A stretch of DNA of 64,000 bases from Phlebopus portentosus (GCA_037892935.1 JAYXKI010000001.1:4464001-4528000); one strand, 5' to 3'. Positions 34,190-47,404 are shown, numbered from the stretch's first letter. Notes: generated by a model from the sequence alone, not told the origin. Made by a program: numbers and translations.

Positions 34190-37100
34190 ATGGCGACGCT
34201 CAGTTCAATCCCTCATCCACCTACGATTCCATTCCTCGGAAATGCGACTCTAATAGACCTAGAAGTTCCCACGAGGTCGTTCTCGCTCCTGGCCAAGCAG
34301 TATGGTGAAATCTATCAACTTGTGGCTGGCGGTGGCGACATCGTGGTACATTTAAACTCTGTCAACTTAGTCCGCCAAGTGAGCGACGACGTACACTTCA
34401 AGAAGTCTCTCAATCGTGGTCTCAATGAGGTGAGAAATTTGGCAGGCGATGGTTTGTTCACTGCGCACGCGGGTGAACCGAATTGGGGAATTGCTCGTAA
34501 GTAATTCAGCTGTCCTGCCCTTCTTGCTTATCTGTTCCTGGCATTAGACCGCATTCTCATGCCAGCGTTCGGCGCTGCGAGTATTCGTAATATGTTCCAA
34601 GAGATGCGTGACATCTGTTCCCAGCTCATCTTGAAATGGGAGCGCTTTGGTTCATCACATATTTTTGATCCGTCGGAAGATTACACGCGTCTCACCTTCG
34701 ACACAATCGCGCTCTGTAGCATGTCGTACCGCTTCAATTCGTTTTACGAACGTGATATGCCCGATTTTACCCAGAGGATGTCGGATTTCTTATCTACGTC
34801 GAGCCGACGTGCATTCCGACCCAGCGTTACGAAGATGATCCCGTTGCTGTACAAGAAGGAGGATGAAAAATATTTCGAGGACGCGAAGCACATGACGGAA
34901 GTTGCAAGGGAGATCATCAGACAGAGACTGGATGAGCCGGCGGACAAACCAGATCTACTCGATCTTATGCTTAACGGTACCGACCCGAAGACAGGCGCAA
35001 AACTGTCTGAGGAGAACATCATCTATAACGTAAGTCGGAGTCCGAAAAATTCCTTCTTTGGGGCTCAACTGCCTTTTGTAGTTACTTACTTTCCTTATCG
35101 CCGGCCATGAGACGACAAGCGGTCTTCTAACGTTTGCTACGTATCATCTTCTGAAAAATCCAACCTGCCTCCAGAAATTACGCGAAGAGCTTGATGAAGT
35201 GCTCGGTACGGAAGAACCTACCCTCGAAGATCTTGGGAAGATGCCATACCTTACCGCAGTTTTGCGTGAGACTCTGCGTCTGACTCCCTCAGCTCCAGCA
35301 CGAGGTGTTGCGCCGAAGGAAGATACAGAGCTCGTCGGTGGCGATGGCAATCCTTTGAATCCAATAAACAAGAAATACGCAGTCAAAAAAGATCAGTTGC
35401 TGATAGTGCAAATTTACAATGCGCATCGAGACCCACTTGTTTGGGGCGACGACGCCGAAGTCTTCCGTCCTGAACGAATGCTGGATGATAAGTTTGAAGG
35501 CCTCCCTAAGCATTCTTGGCAACCATTTGGGTATGGGGGGCGTTCCTGTATGTCGACCGTTGTTAAATTTTTCAAATCGCTAATGAAGTGAGCTAGGTAT
35601 AGGAAGGTCGTTCGCAATTCAAGAAGCGCTTCTGGTATTATCAAGTGCATTTAATAAGTTCGATATTTATCTGAACGATCCGAGTTACACATTGGAGATC
35701 AAGCAGACGTTGACAATCAAGCCGAAGGACATGCTTATTCGAGTGGCGCCTAGACAGAGGAAAGGGTCGGCGACGAGAGTGCCGAGGCCTGTCCAGTTGG
35801 GCGTCAGACCTCCGCAAGGCGTGCCAGTCTCCATTGACCGTCAGGCTACTCAGGATGGACAGCCGTTGCTCGTGTTATACGGTAGTAACACTGGCACGAG
35901 CCAAGCATTCGCCCAGCGTATTGCTTCTGATGCTTACCAACATGGTAACGTCTTTTCCGTCGATATGCTACCTTCACTGATTCTCGCCTCCTTAGGCTTC
36001 AAGGCGCAGATCAACACGCTCGATAGCGCAACAAGCCGCTTACCGGCGAACGTGCCTATTGTGATAGTCACGGCATCATTCGAAGGCGAACCTGCCGACA
36101 ATGCTGCTCAGTTCGTCGCCTGGCTGTCAGCGCAGAAAACCGATGGCGAGAAAAGCCTTCTGAATGGGATAACGTACTCGGTCTTTGGGTGTGGGAACCG
36201 CGAGTGGGTCGGGACTTACCAACGCATACCGAAGCTCATCGATGAGAAGATGGCCGGGGCTGGAGCGGAGCGCTTGATGGAGCGTGGTGAAGGTGACGCG
36301 GCGTCACCAGACTTCTTCCAGAAGTTCGATGAATTCGAGGATCGGATGTGGGGTACACTCGAGAAGGTACATATATGCTCCCCCCGCGCGTACTAGTCTC
36401 AGGATGCTCATGACTGCTTCAGAAATATGAAACTGGTGGAAAGACGAATGAAGGCGCTGATGACTCTGGTTTGACTATCGAGCTTGCTAGCCCAGATACA
36501 ACTCGCACCAAGGTATTGCGACAGACGGATGCTGAACCAGGCGAAGTCCTTGCAAACCGGCTCCTCACTAGACCTGGTGCGCCAGAGAAGAGGCATATTA
36601 GTGCGCGCAATCCCTCCAAATGCCTTGTTCTACTGTCTTCTGACGTCTCGCTCTTGTTATAGATATCAAACTACCTGAAGGAATGTCATATAGGGCCGGA
36701 GATTATCTTGCTATGTAAGTACAAGGCTGGTGATAAACTGTTTACGCTGATCGCGGTCATCAGTCTTCCCACAAATCCCGAGGAGAGCGTTCAGAGAGCG
36801 CTTACGCGTTTTAAACTAAACGGTAGTCAGGAAGTATGCTTAGATTCATCCTGAGTCCATTCTATTGCTAACAAATGCTTGTAGATTACTATCAAGGCGA
36901 AGGGGCCGACGAATCTTCCTACCGATGTTCCTGTTTCTGTTCATTCTCTCCTCAGTGGATTCGTTGAATTGAGTCAGCCCGCCACGACTCGTGACTTACA
37001 GGCGTTAAAGGCCGCTGCATCAAATGAAGGTACGATTGCAGAACTGAACGGCCTTCTGGAGAAGTACCAAGGAGAGGTGCTCGCGAAGCGTATCAGCGTG

Positions 37101-37964
37101 CTCGACCTGCTTGAGCAGTACAAAGATATCGACCTGAGCTTTGGTGCATTCCTAAATCTCCTTCCACCGATGCGTATCCGACAATATTCGATCTCCTCTT
37201 CGCCACTCGCTGACCCTTCGTGCGTCTCGCTCACGGTGAGTGTAATTGACGTACAGGCTCTCTCCGGCCAAGAGACCAAGCGTTTCAGAGGCGTCGCGTC
37301 TACCTTCCTCGCTGGTCTCAAAGTAGAAGATCGCATTTCGGTAGCTGTAAGACCATCTGGAGCGCAATTCGCATTGCCGTCAGATCCATTGACTCCCATC
37401 GTAATGTCCGCGGCTGGTTCTGGACTCGCACCGTTCAGAGGATTCGTGCAGGAACGTGCTGCTCAGAAAGCTGCTGGACGCGAAATTGGACGCGCTGTAC
37501 TGTTCTTCGGTTGTCGGGAGCCCGAAGAAGATTATCTTTACATGGACTCTGAGTTACAAGAGTGGGTACAAGCTGGTGTTGTTGAGGTTCGACCGGCGTT
37601 TTCGAGGAAGAGTGAACAAGGATGCAAATATGTTCAGCAGTGCGTATTATGTTTTCACGATCATTTTACCTTTCTTGCTGACGCTTCGGGCCAGTCGCAT
37701 GTGGAATGATCGGCAGCTCATCGTCGCGCTGTTCTATGAACACGCCAAGGTTCGTTCTTATTCCTTGTTCGTCCTGATACTAGTCTGATGGTGTGGGTAT
37801 AACTGCAGTTCTACACCTGCGGCTCTCGGCGTGCAGCAAGCGGTATCAAACAAACACTAATAGATATCATGAAAGACAATCATCATGACTGGAGCGATGA
37901 ACGGACCGCAGCAGCTTGGGAGAAAGTCCAGAAAGAACGCTACGCCGCTGATGTTTTTGACTGA
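34190..37964 (+). CDS. CYP505: CYP505-family P450-reductase fusion (P450foxy type)
   Basis: A self-sufficient fatty-acid hydroxylase: P450 heme domain fused to a CPR-type diflavin reductase. Start at 34190 (MATLSSIPHPPTIPFLGN), no membrane anchor, as in this family. Heme domain: FLIAGHETTSG (I-helix), ETLR (ExxR), FGYGGRSC|IGR (heme cysteine, split by an intron). Linker, then FMN domain: LYGSNTGTSQAFAQR, VTASFEGEPADNA, VFGCGNREW. FAD/NADPH domain: YRAGDYLAILP, RIRQYSISSSP, MSAAGSGLAPFRGF, FFGCREPEEDYLYMDSEL, KYVQH and FYTCGSR. The end is ERYAADVFD-stop at 37962-37964. About ten GT-AG introns fit in phase and I found no break; size is about 1060 residues, as expected. Family members hydroxylate fatty acids near the omega end with NADPH and O2. 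A decayed copy lies at 47405-49328 in inverted orientation. Confidence 0.93.
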
Positions 37965-38543
37965 AGTCCGGTGCCATTTGATCCGAGATTTGCTGAGTGT
38001 AGAGTTTCCAATATACAGAGATTCAGTGCTGTCTTTTTATCTTTCATAATCAGAAATCTTCGTTGTGGTTATGTCATCAAAATCAGTGCTGGACCGGCAG
38101 CAGAATTACTCAGCTGGTATACGGTAATAAGTCCTAGCGACGTAGATGGCAAGTATGCTTTAAAAGAGAGAGGGAAAATCAATTCAGTTGAGGAGCATGA
38201 GAGTCGAATATTGGCATTACAAGTTGTCAGAAGAATACAGCGACATTGAATGGCGATGAGAAAGAATGCGTTGTTTCACAACAGGCCAGGAACAGAAGAC
38301 CTCGATAGCGAATGCGATATAATTGTACAAAGTCCGGAAAGACGGGTACGAATTTTGGGTTCACTAAGTGTACATAACAATCAGAAGCATGGAGTGGGAG
38401 AATTCGAGTCAGTTTCAGATGTCGGAGATGAATTCGTGGAACACTGGTCCAAGAGACTCGACATTTTTGTGGCACTGAACCAGAGTCATCTTGAATGACT
38501 TTAGCAACAAAGAATAAGATGGTTCTAGCGTACTCTAGCACTT
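37965..38543. other. Intergenic between convergent genes
   Basis: Between CYP505 (+) and the Ser/Pro-rich gene (-), both ending here. Short frames on both strands without domains. Confidence 0.5.
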
Positions 38544-39253
38544 TTAGTTCGCCCTGGTCATCGTTTTTCGACGTAAGTCTGAGCCGTGGCTTATCGACTG
38601 CTTGCAGGTATCGGCACGATGGTGAGATACAGCAGAAGCATGTATGCGAGATACGTGCGGCATGTCGGCAGCTGCGCGAAGAGTCTGTCCGTAGAAGATG
38701 TCGGATCTGTCGGAAGCTGAAGCACGTCGTGAAGGGCCGGAAGGAATGTGCGGGTTATCGTTAAATAATGCCTGTCTGGGTTGGAAGGGCGCAGGGTCAA
38801 CTGTATATGAAGGTATAAATGAGCTTATGAGATGCATCGGTGATGGTCGAATAATATATGAAACGTACCGTTAGCACCTGAGTCGGGAGTATGTGGCGTG
38901 CTGACATTGAAACCAACTACGCGCATTCGAGGAACGGCTTGTTTGGTTTCTTTCCAAGCACGACCTGGGGAAGACTCATGGTAGTAGTCAGAGTCTTCTC
39001 CCTGGTCTTCGGAGTTCCGATATGTTTGAGGTTGTATTCGATAGCCGTGTTCAGGCAACGAGCCCGGAGATGAAACAGATGGTGGTGGACGGTAACTGTA
39101 TGCCGAAGCAGCATGATTTATGGACTTTGGCATGTTCTCAGTATTGCGCGAGGAGCGTTGCGTCCCGTCCTTTTTGGCCTGCGTCGTTGATGAGGTGGAT
39201 ATGTTCTTGGAAAGCAATGGAGGGCGCGGCTCTGGTACAAAGGTATAGGACAT
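38544..39253 (-). CDS. Ser/Pro-rich protein of unknown function
   Basis: Two exons (38869-39253 and 38544-38800) with a 68 bp GT-AG intron give 213 residues. The start is MSYTFVPEPRPPLLS at 39253; the longer frame upstream begins only with a GTG. The protein is rich in Ser, Pro, Tyr, Arg and His (SAYSYRPPPSVSSPGSLPE, EDQGEDSDYYHESSPGR) and then SRRASASDRSDIFYG. It looks disordered, with possible phosphorylation sites (RRAS), and has no signal peptide or helix. I do not recognise a family. Frame continuity across the intron is the main support. Confidence 0.5.
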
Positions 39254-41101
39254 TGCTAGGGCTGTGAGTGTGCTGGGAGAAGATTGGGATAGGGTGCGAG
39301 TGTTCACAGCTTCTACTTATAAGCCAGTAATTAGACCGGGACAGCATCGTGGACGAAGGCAAGGAACGCCGAATGCGCGACGAAACATTTGCGCGGAAAC
39401 ATTTGCGCGTGCTCGTACGTAATAGTCATGTGATGGATATTGACCGTCGCATCAACTTGTCTTTTTGCTTCCATCTCAGACGAATAAGTACAGGTAAATT
39501 CGTCAAGAAAATTTGTCGTTGGACGATAGCGAGTTGACTAGTCATCTGATGACTCATTAACTGTCCCCCAGCGACCTGCACGGGACCACACCCCCTTCCC
39601 AGTCTCCCAGCTGCTTCTTCCCTCCAGTCTAAATGGCTAGGAACTGTCTGAGGTGCGTCGTCTGACCACCTGTGCCCGACAGCCTGGTCTCCGCCGTGGG
39701 ATTCCCGTAAACTTCTCCACTAACGAGGTCTTACTCATGGTGACTGGTGCTTAGGTGGCTGCTGATTTGTGTCCGACATCTTCTCGTCTTCGGGATCTGC
39801 CATTCGTACTACTATGGGCCGCGTGCCCATAGACTTTGTAATTCTTGCAACCATTTATCTGCTATCTCTTGCTAATCCTGCCTATCTTTCAAACTCTTGG
39901 ACACAAGCTGCTGTTTCAAGCGCATCTTTTCCCGTTGTCGTGTTTTTGGCCGTTCACCACGGGACCAGGTAATCTTGTTTTTGGTAGCGACATGGGCTTC
40001 CCAATCCGAAAGTCCGAACACGTCTTCAAATCGGTGTCTGGGAATTAGCAATGATCCATGCTGTGGCTTCTCACCCTCAGTTGTCACATTGCCTCTGTTA
40101 CACTCGCTTTCTCAGACACTCGCCCTCGTGCCTCGTACCTATCGCTCAAAACAAGGATTACTCCCTTGATTTGCTGCATGTCTTTTGGTGCTCCATGTCT
40201 CTCGTGATGTCGCTTTGAAATCGGAATATCCCGTGCTTTAACGGAAGACGCGTGGAGTACGCCACGCAGGTGGCAGCCTCATTCCCTTACGAGAGCATGC
40301 TGAGTAGTATTCCGATGCTCTGGAAGGTAGCCTCTGCCTACGAAACTGGCACCCTCCCTCGACGTGGAACCCTTCTACCTGCCGGTGACCATTATACTTT
40401 GCGTCGCATGGCGCTTCAAATACTGACTGACAAATCGTTCTACGTGTCTACTGCTGTTGGGCAGTCTGCAACGTGTCTATTTTGGCGTCTCACTCGGTTA
40501 AACCTCTTTGCTAGGACTATTCAGCTGTCCGCTTTTGAACGCTGTGGCGCACGTATCTACTCGTTTTGATCTGAAAATTCTCCGATTCTATTCATCAAAT
40601 CTCCGTACTCCTTTGTCCTCCTATCAGTTCTACCCTATTGAATTTCAAAAGAAGCGAGTTTTGCGCCGTCAGTTTCTGAGTAGATAGAGAAGCACGTTGG
40701 TTTCCTATCCCGAGTTACCCCCGGCATTTGCCATGATTATAATCATTCTCCGCAAATCAACGATTTCCAAACAACATTTCCTAGAGCTTCGTCTTTTCAT
40801 CACGGTCATCAGAAGGTTGCCATTCCCTTCCGATTTTTTGAAGTCCTGATTAAGGGGCCTTCGGTAGGAACTCCGCCGTTCCTCTGCTCTTCAGAGTTAA
40901 ATTTGACGACGATCGCTTATTCTAATCCGTCAGGCTGGCTCTAATTTAAGATCCCTGTCATGTTGAACTTCCACCCATCTGGACTTCGGATCCTCTTAGA
41001 GGCTCACCCGCAAGGCTTGCTAGCTTAAAACTGGGACTCAGCGTACAGTGAGCGAATTAACCTTTCTGTCTCTGACACCCAACTGACCAGAGTAAACCAA
41101 G
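39254..41101. other. Intergenic, no gene supported
   Basis: Pyrimidine-rich on the plus strand from 39540 to 41000. A 105-codon frame at 40252-40569 lacks any domain and sits among many stops. The stretch could be an old degenerate insertion, but nothing specific is recognised. Confidence 0.4.
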
Positions 41102-42553
41102 ATGGTCATACGATATGAGAAGTATATACTGTCGAGCCAGGAAGGCAATTGTTATCATTTTACCGCAAACAAATACCGTCTCGTAGACGAGTATGCGTAC
41201 ACTCTACATACTCATACGACGGCGCCAAAGCCGGTAACTCTCGCTCTTGCCCATGCTGTCGGTCTTCGTGGGTCGATTTCTTTGCCTCTTTCTCTACTGC
41301 CTTTTGACAACTGAAGGTAGACAAAGAGCTTTGGGAGCCATTTCTCGAAGATTTGAAGTTGCTACAGGTAAAAAGTGCCTGTTTTCGGGAGAATGGAGTC
41401 GTCACGGAGGCATGGTCTGTGGATTGTCCGAGCCACGGCGACGCGGCTATCCTTAACGAGAAGAGGCTTATTTTCGATGATACCTTTCACAGCGAGTTGG
41501 TCCCTAACTGGCCTTCTTCCTGAGCTAAATCCTTCTAGGTACTACCGAATATGTTCGATCTATGATGATTCTATTAGAATCTTCCATCTTTGCCTCTGCA
41601 CGTTCTCGACGCCTTATTCTTGTGGGCCACTCTGGAGGGGCTTGCGTTGCGTAAGTTTTGGTTCACTATATGCTCATCGTTTCGTGCTGGAAAAGACCAT
41701 CAGCGCACTAGTGATGCGTGAATGCGTCCGCCGCTGGGGTATCAGCGGCGCACCATTCCATTCGCTCGTCATCATCGAGTGTCCTGTAGTTGCTACGCCA
41801 CTCAGTTCACTTCAGGAGCGTAGTGACCACTGGATGGCCCTTGGTGGCATGCTTTCCAAATTCGCCAATAAAAGGCGTGACAAGTGGACATCTGTCAAGG
41901 ATGCACATGAGTGGTTTCGCAGACGATCTCCATACAGAGATTGGGATTCGCGTGCTCTGCGTCGGTATCTTGTATGTCCCTCCTTCACCTCTGCCTTTCA
42001 CTTTTGCTTTTGACTATTGATAGGAGTTTGGCTTGCGGCCACTTCCAACCGCGTTCTACCCTAATGAAACGACAGGCTACACGCTGAAATGCCACAGATC
42101 GTTCGAAAGTAGACCTTTTGGCGGACGCGACGAGACTACCACAGCTGGCGCTGTTCTCGAGGAACTGCATCCATTCCTCCCTGTCCATATTATATTCGGG
42201 CAGCTTAGTCCCTTCAGGTACGCATCAACTCATTTGCGCCAACCAAGCCGATGTGGAATACTTATCCTGTCATGTCAAGACCTCCAGACGACGATATACC
42301 GCTCCTGACAGCTCAAAGAGGGAAAAACAGTTTCTATGCATCTGTGACGGATATCCCGGGCGCTAATCATTTAGTTCGTTTACATTGGCGTCATCATATT
42401 CTCGTGCCACGCTTACCATCCGGCCTGCATTCTCTCGTGCTCTAGCTTGTCCAGGAAATACCGGAAATTGTTGCGAGGACAGTACTCGACACAATGAATA
42501 TCCCGCGGCATGGGGACCCGCCTAATGTAGTCCAATTACATAGTGCACTCTAA
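41102..42553 (+). CDS. Alpha/beta hydrolase with an internal break
   Basis: Exons read MVIRYEKYILSSQEG, PVTLALAHAVGLH, KELWEPFLEDLKLL, VDCPSHGDAAILNEKRLIFD, then a TGA at 41521, then EYVRSMMILLESS, RRLILVGHSGGACVA (nucleophile elbow GHSGG, about 41620), RRWGISGAPFHSLVIIECP, WTSVKDAHEWFRRRSP, WDSRALRRYLEFGLRPLP, YTLKCHRSFE, LPVHIIFGQLSPF, DIPGANHL (catalytic His region) and a C-end QLHSAL at 42553. This is the alpha/beta hydrolase type common in Agaricomycetes, near peroxisomal-like serine hydrolases. All other joints splice cleanly, but between PNWPSS and EYVRS no GT-AG intron keeps frame. Either an indel has broken the gene or a non-canonical intron exists. Substrate unknown. Confidence 0.65.
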
Positions 42554-43435
42554 AGCCTAGAATGTACTGTCTATCGTTCTGTACTGGAGCGATTCTTGTT
42601 TTCATTTCTTTCACTCATAGGTGGACTTTGGCTGAAGGAAGAGGGGATCTTTCAAATTCCGTGATAAGCGAGGCTTATGTAATACTACACTTTTTCTGGT
42701 GATCTCTTTCCTCCACGATGCAATTTTTGGGATCTCAATGCCCGTCAGATGCGATCTAATCCATTCACGTCGTAATTTTCTGATGTCTCATCTGGCGAGA
42801 GTGACTCTTCGGAGTGGGGACTCTAAAGCTGGTAAGGGCTAGGCTTGTAATTTGTATATTCTTGATAGAATAACATCCGTAGTGTGAAATATTGCATTTC
42901 AGTTGGTATTGTCAAGTCAGGAAAATGCACAACAAAAGCCGTCATTCACATGTATTTGCAATACTGCACTGTCGGATGCCTACAGTGTTCTATTGCTTTT
43001 AGTGAACAGATTGAATCTAAGTGGCTCTGGACTGCACCGACTCCTGTCTTCACGCTATACACTCCTCTTATCTACCGGAATACATATTCGTCAGACAGAT
43101 TCCGTTGCTTTTTTTTAGTTCCAACTTAATTACGCTTCGAAAATTGAACCCGGCAACTCAGCAGATGCTGGCTTCCGCTAGTCCGCATGGTAAGAATCTC
43201 ATCTCTGATTGAAAGATTTCGTCCATCTTGATATGGTGGGGCTTAAGAATCGTGACCTAGAAGCAGTTCAAAGATCCGACGAGTCCGCGATCCGAACTGC
43301 TCAGCACTGATGCATGAAGTTCAAGATCTAGGGTCAGAGGAACAGGAATGTTTTCACTCTTCTCACAGGTAAATATAGCTTTATCCTTGAATCTTAAGGT
43401 CGCCCTTCACCACTAAGTACCGTCTACTCCTCGTC
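42554..43435. other. Intergenic, no gene seen
   Basis: Spacer between the hydrolase and the P450, both on the plus strand. Open frames are short and lack domains. Confidence 0.5.
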
Positions 43436-45637
43436 ATGAGGGTCCTTGAGCTTCCTTTTCGCGACGTTGCTCTCCTGGATGTTGCATGTGCATTGGTGAT
43501 GAGCCCATTTATCCCTGAGAATAACGACCGAACACTGACTAGTCGCGTTTTTCAGGCTGTTCACGCGATCTATAGGCATTTAGAGCCTGATACATCGGCG
43601 CGTTTTGCCCAAGTCCTGCTTCTTGTCGTCGCTCCAAGTTTTCCGGCTGCAGTGTCCTTGCAGCACTTCGAAGTATCACCGGCTTTTGCTGTACTTGCCA
43701 TGTTTGCTCTGTTCTACCTATCTTTGACTGCAAGCGTTATCTTGTATCGACTCTCACCTTGGCATCCGCTCGCAAAATACCCTGGTCCTCTGTTTGCAAA
43801 AATCTCGAAGTTCTGGGTAGCGTATCGCACGTCTAAGGGTAAACTTCATATCGATTTCAAGAGCCTTCATGAGCAGTATGGTCCTTATGTTCGCGTCGGT
43901 GAGTCAATAAAATAGCGCTTTTGAAACAAATTTTTCAACTCAGATGATTAGGCCCGAATGAAATCTCTGTTGCGGATGCAGCCTTGATACCCAGTGCATT
44001 GACCGATGGCATGCCAAAAGGGCCAAGTATGTATATTGCTAAGGTGTCTCCTTTTTTGCTAATATTACTTCGACAGTGTGGAAAGCTCGGACTCCAACAT
44101 CTGTGCCTCCTTTGATCGCCATTCGCTCTACACAGGAACATGCGCGACGTCGTTCGCGGTGGAACCGAGCATTCAATTCTGCATCTGTGAAAGGTTATGA
44201 ACCAGTACTTCAAAAGCGAGCACTGCAACTTATCAATGAACTGGAGAAACGAACTGTTAGCAGTGGATCTCCATCTGTGAACTTGGCGGAGTGGATCAGT
44301 TTCTTTTCGTGAGTTGACTTACTAAGGTTTGGAACATCGTTGACGAGCTTACATCCTCAGTACCGATTTCATGGGTGACATGGCGTAAGACATATGATTT
44401 GCCTTCTCCCTTACGTCCTGCTGATAGTGTCTAGTTTTGGGGGCGGATTTGAACTTATGCGAGATGGAGGAGATAAAGAGGGCTTCTGGACAGTTCTGGA
44501 ATCCGGCATGAGGTAAGTTGTTCAGCTTTGAGAAACATAGTCTCAAAACGATGAAATAGGAGTGCTGCAATCATCCAGCAAGTTCCTTCGATCGCTCCAC
44601 TTCTGCACGGCCTTCCCTTTGTGAGCAAGAACTTACGTCGACTTCGAAAGTTCGGTGTTGAACGCGTCAAAGCTCGTAAGGCCAACGGTGCTCTCACGAA
44701 GGATTTATTTTATCACCTTGTATGTCTCTGCCTTTCGCTGCTATGCGAAACGCGCTGAAAGTTCAGTATAGATTGACGAAGATAAGGTTGAGAAAATTGC
44801 ACCGACAGATACTGAGATTATCTCGGATGGGACACTTGCAATCATTGCAGGATCCGATACAACGTCTACAACGCTCAGCGGGATTTTTTATTACCTGCTC
44901 AGCCATCGTCTTGACTATCAACGTTTGCAGAGGGAGATCGACCAGTCATTCCCTCCTCGAGAAGGCGAACCATTCGATGTGTTGAAGTTATCGGAATTAC
45001 CATTCCTCAATGCGGTTATGTATGCTTATTCGCTATCCTCATATTCATTCATAATCTCACGATTAATTTCCGATCAAGTAATGAGACACTGCGTTTGCAA
45101 CCTGCAGTCCCTACATATCTTCAGCGTGCACCTGAATCAGGGAGTGGGGGGAAGTGGATTGGCGATATGTATGTCCACATCGAATTTCTGAAATAGAGTA
45201 TCCGGAAAAACTCAGATTCAATCCGCAGTTTGATCAGTGAAGGAACTGCTGTAGTCGTGCCGCTTTACGTTATTTTCCGGCAACCATCCTGTTTCTTCCC
45301 AGCTCCTAATGCTTTTTGGCCGGACCGTTGGATGCGAGATGCCGTTAAACGTTCTCCTTATCTATCAGAATCTATTTCTGAAGTATCTGATGAGAAATAT
45401 GATGGAGAAGTCATAACAAATTCGGCAGCGTTCATTCCGTTCTCCTTCGGCCCTGCAAATTGTGCGGGACGTGCACTGGCTCTGACGGAGATGCGAATAA
45501 TCGTCGCTTTCCTGATCCAGAGATTTGAAATAAAGTTCGCTCCTGGCTACGATCCAAAGGAATGGGAGGGACATCTGGAGGATTTGTTCGTATTTAGTTG
45601 TGGCCCTCTTCCCGTCACATTAGCTATGAGAGTGTGA
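43436..45637 (+). CDS. Membrane-anchored cytochrome P450
   Basis: A microsomal class P450, separate from the CYP505 type. Start at 43436; the N-terminal about 110 residues include hydrophobic segments (VLLLVVAPSFPAAVSL, AVLAMFALFYLSLTASVIL) and then the proline hinge HPLAKYPGPLFAKIS. Later exons give HARRRSRWNRAF, IIAGSDTTSTTLSG (I-helix), NETLRLQPAVPTYLQR (ExxR) and FIPFSFGPANCAGRALAL (heme-binding FxxGxxxCxG). About nine short GT-AG introns fit in phase; the one near 45170-45237 is the least certain. It ends LPVTLAMRV-stop. It needs a separate CPR for electrons. Substrate unknown; the layout fits fungal clans with xenobiotic or secondary-metabolite roles. No damage seen. Confidence 0.85.
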
Positions 45638-46026
45638 CGATTCGTTTCTATACGGATGAGAACTGAATCTTGATTATGACACAATGTATTCCGCCAATAT
45701 TCACCAAATGTGTCCGTTTAGATTGTCTGAGGTCGAACAAATATATCCTCATGAGAATGTACCATACTAGTGAGATCAACCAACATCGTGCTGCATTTTT
45801 CTTCAAGATCCAACTGCGAACATTCTGCTCCGTCATATGCGTGAAAGAAATGTTTATGCATATCACACGTACTATTCAGTGTATGATTACTAACTGGCTA
45901 ACTATATGTATTCTGCTCTTCCTGATCTTCATTCCTTTCCCGGTCTACATTTTAATATTGCAAGATGAATTCTCAGCCATAAGCATATTTGCTTGCAGTC
46001 TGTGAAATTTGAGAAAATTCCAACAA
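45638..46026. other. Intergenic, AT-rich
   Basis: AT-rich 3' flank of the P450 up to the target duplication of the MITE-like element. No gene. Confidence 0.5.
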
Positions 46027-46036
46027 ATTACACTCT

Positions 46037-46672
46037 AGGGTTCCGCGTGTATTGTATACGATACGCGCATATATTTTCAGCTTCATACGCATACGGTCGT
46101 ATAAAATATGCGTGTATATTTGTCTCTGAAGCGATACACATACGCACGTATAATATACGGCGTATACGGGACCATACTGACTAATATGATATTTTGACCA
46201 TTACACCTCTTGTTCAGGCCTCAAAATACTTACATGGCATTCCTTGACTTACGACAACTAATATAAGTATTGATAAACTTACAAGAGCAAGCAGTGAGGC
46301 GGGGTGGAAATTGTGGGAATGACAACTGAAACTTAGTTGCAATTCCCACGCCTCAGTACCATGTAACTAGTCCTTGATACCAAGTCAAACCCGGTAATCA
46401 GGTCTTGAGCTGAGATTCAACACTAAAGTTTTGGTGAGTAGTTACTCATTTTGGTAGAAGCGGAGCTGACTTTTATTTAAAATCCAAGCTTTCTTACTGG
46501 TTTCAGACCTTGAAAATATATGCGCGTATACAGCGTATACACAAAATTTTCTGAAACCATATATGCATACGAGCATATAAATACGCGCGTATATTGTGGC
46601 TGCTCGAGCTGATACGCATACGGGCGTATAGCGTATACACCGTATCGTATATACGATATGCTGCGGAACCCT
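46037..46672. mobile_element. MITE-like non-autonomous DNA transposon (636 bp)
   Basis: The element starts agggttccgc and ends gcggaaccct, a perfect 10 bp terminal inverted repeat. Similarity of the arms extends further inward as runs of tata/cgta-type palindromes (about 46037-46171 and 46489-46672). It is flanked on both sides by ATTACACTCT (46027-46036 and 46673-46682), a perfect 10 bp target site duplication. The centre (46172-46488) has no coding frame but contains another inverted repeat (gtgggaat...attcccac). The long target duplication suggests mobilisation by a Mutator-like enzyme (9-11 bp) or similar; this is inference. A one-arm remnant lies at 19357-19450. Confidence 0.88.
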
Positions 46673-46682
46673 ATTACACTCT

Positions 46683-47404
46683 CATATATGCAGCAAATAC
46701 AACGTAGGTGCATTTATAGAAACTGAAATTATAAGTTATTCAAACGTATGAACTGGTTCAGCACGCTTCTTTCACAACTGATTTCTCTCTATGCTTCGAT
46801 ATCAAGCGCTATAGGATTGTTCAATTGCGTTAGCCTTCTATTCAGGAAGAGCTCTTGAGTTCCTTAGAGGAGAAGTAAGATTACTCAGGATGTTGAAATT
46901 CAGAAAATGCAAAGACATACCTCATGGTCAGGAGTGTCAGATTCAATGTCAATATCAATATCAACTCGACACTCCATGGGTCTTGGAGATGAAGCCTAGA
47001 GATATATGAATGAGACTCTTAGCGACAATAAAGAGCAAAATAGACAATATCACCTTGTGTTAGATTATAGTAGGCACGTTAGACCTTCCCTCTGAGGTAG
47101 AGGATGGATTTTCAAGGTGGATGCTCATACCTCCAGCATTGTGACCCTGAGTACTGCGAAGGCTTGATCAGGCATTCAGTCTATTGACTTTCATCAGTTT
47201 CGAGGATAAAGAAAGGAGAAGAAACTGTGACAAATGATGTGAGCATGGAATTGAAATACACTAGAAAGGGATGGAAGTGAGCTAGATTAAGCATCTGAAA
47301 AGAGAAGACATACATACATTTAGGAAGGTTTAGATCAGCAATTAAATATATGAATGAATGTGGCGACAACTCTGCACTTATGAGTGCCGCAATCATCCAA
47401 AAGG
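46683..47404. other. Intergenic, no gene seen
   Basis: Between the MITE-like element and the decayed CYP505 copy. Similarity to CYP505 stops near 47405. No gene supported. Confidence 0.5.
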
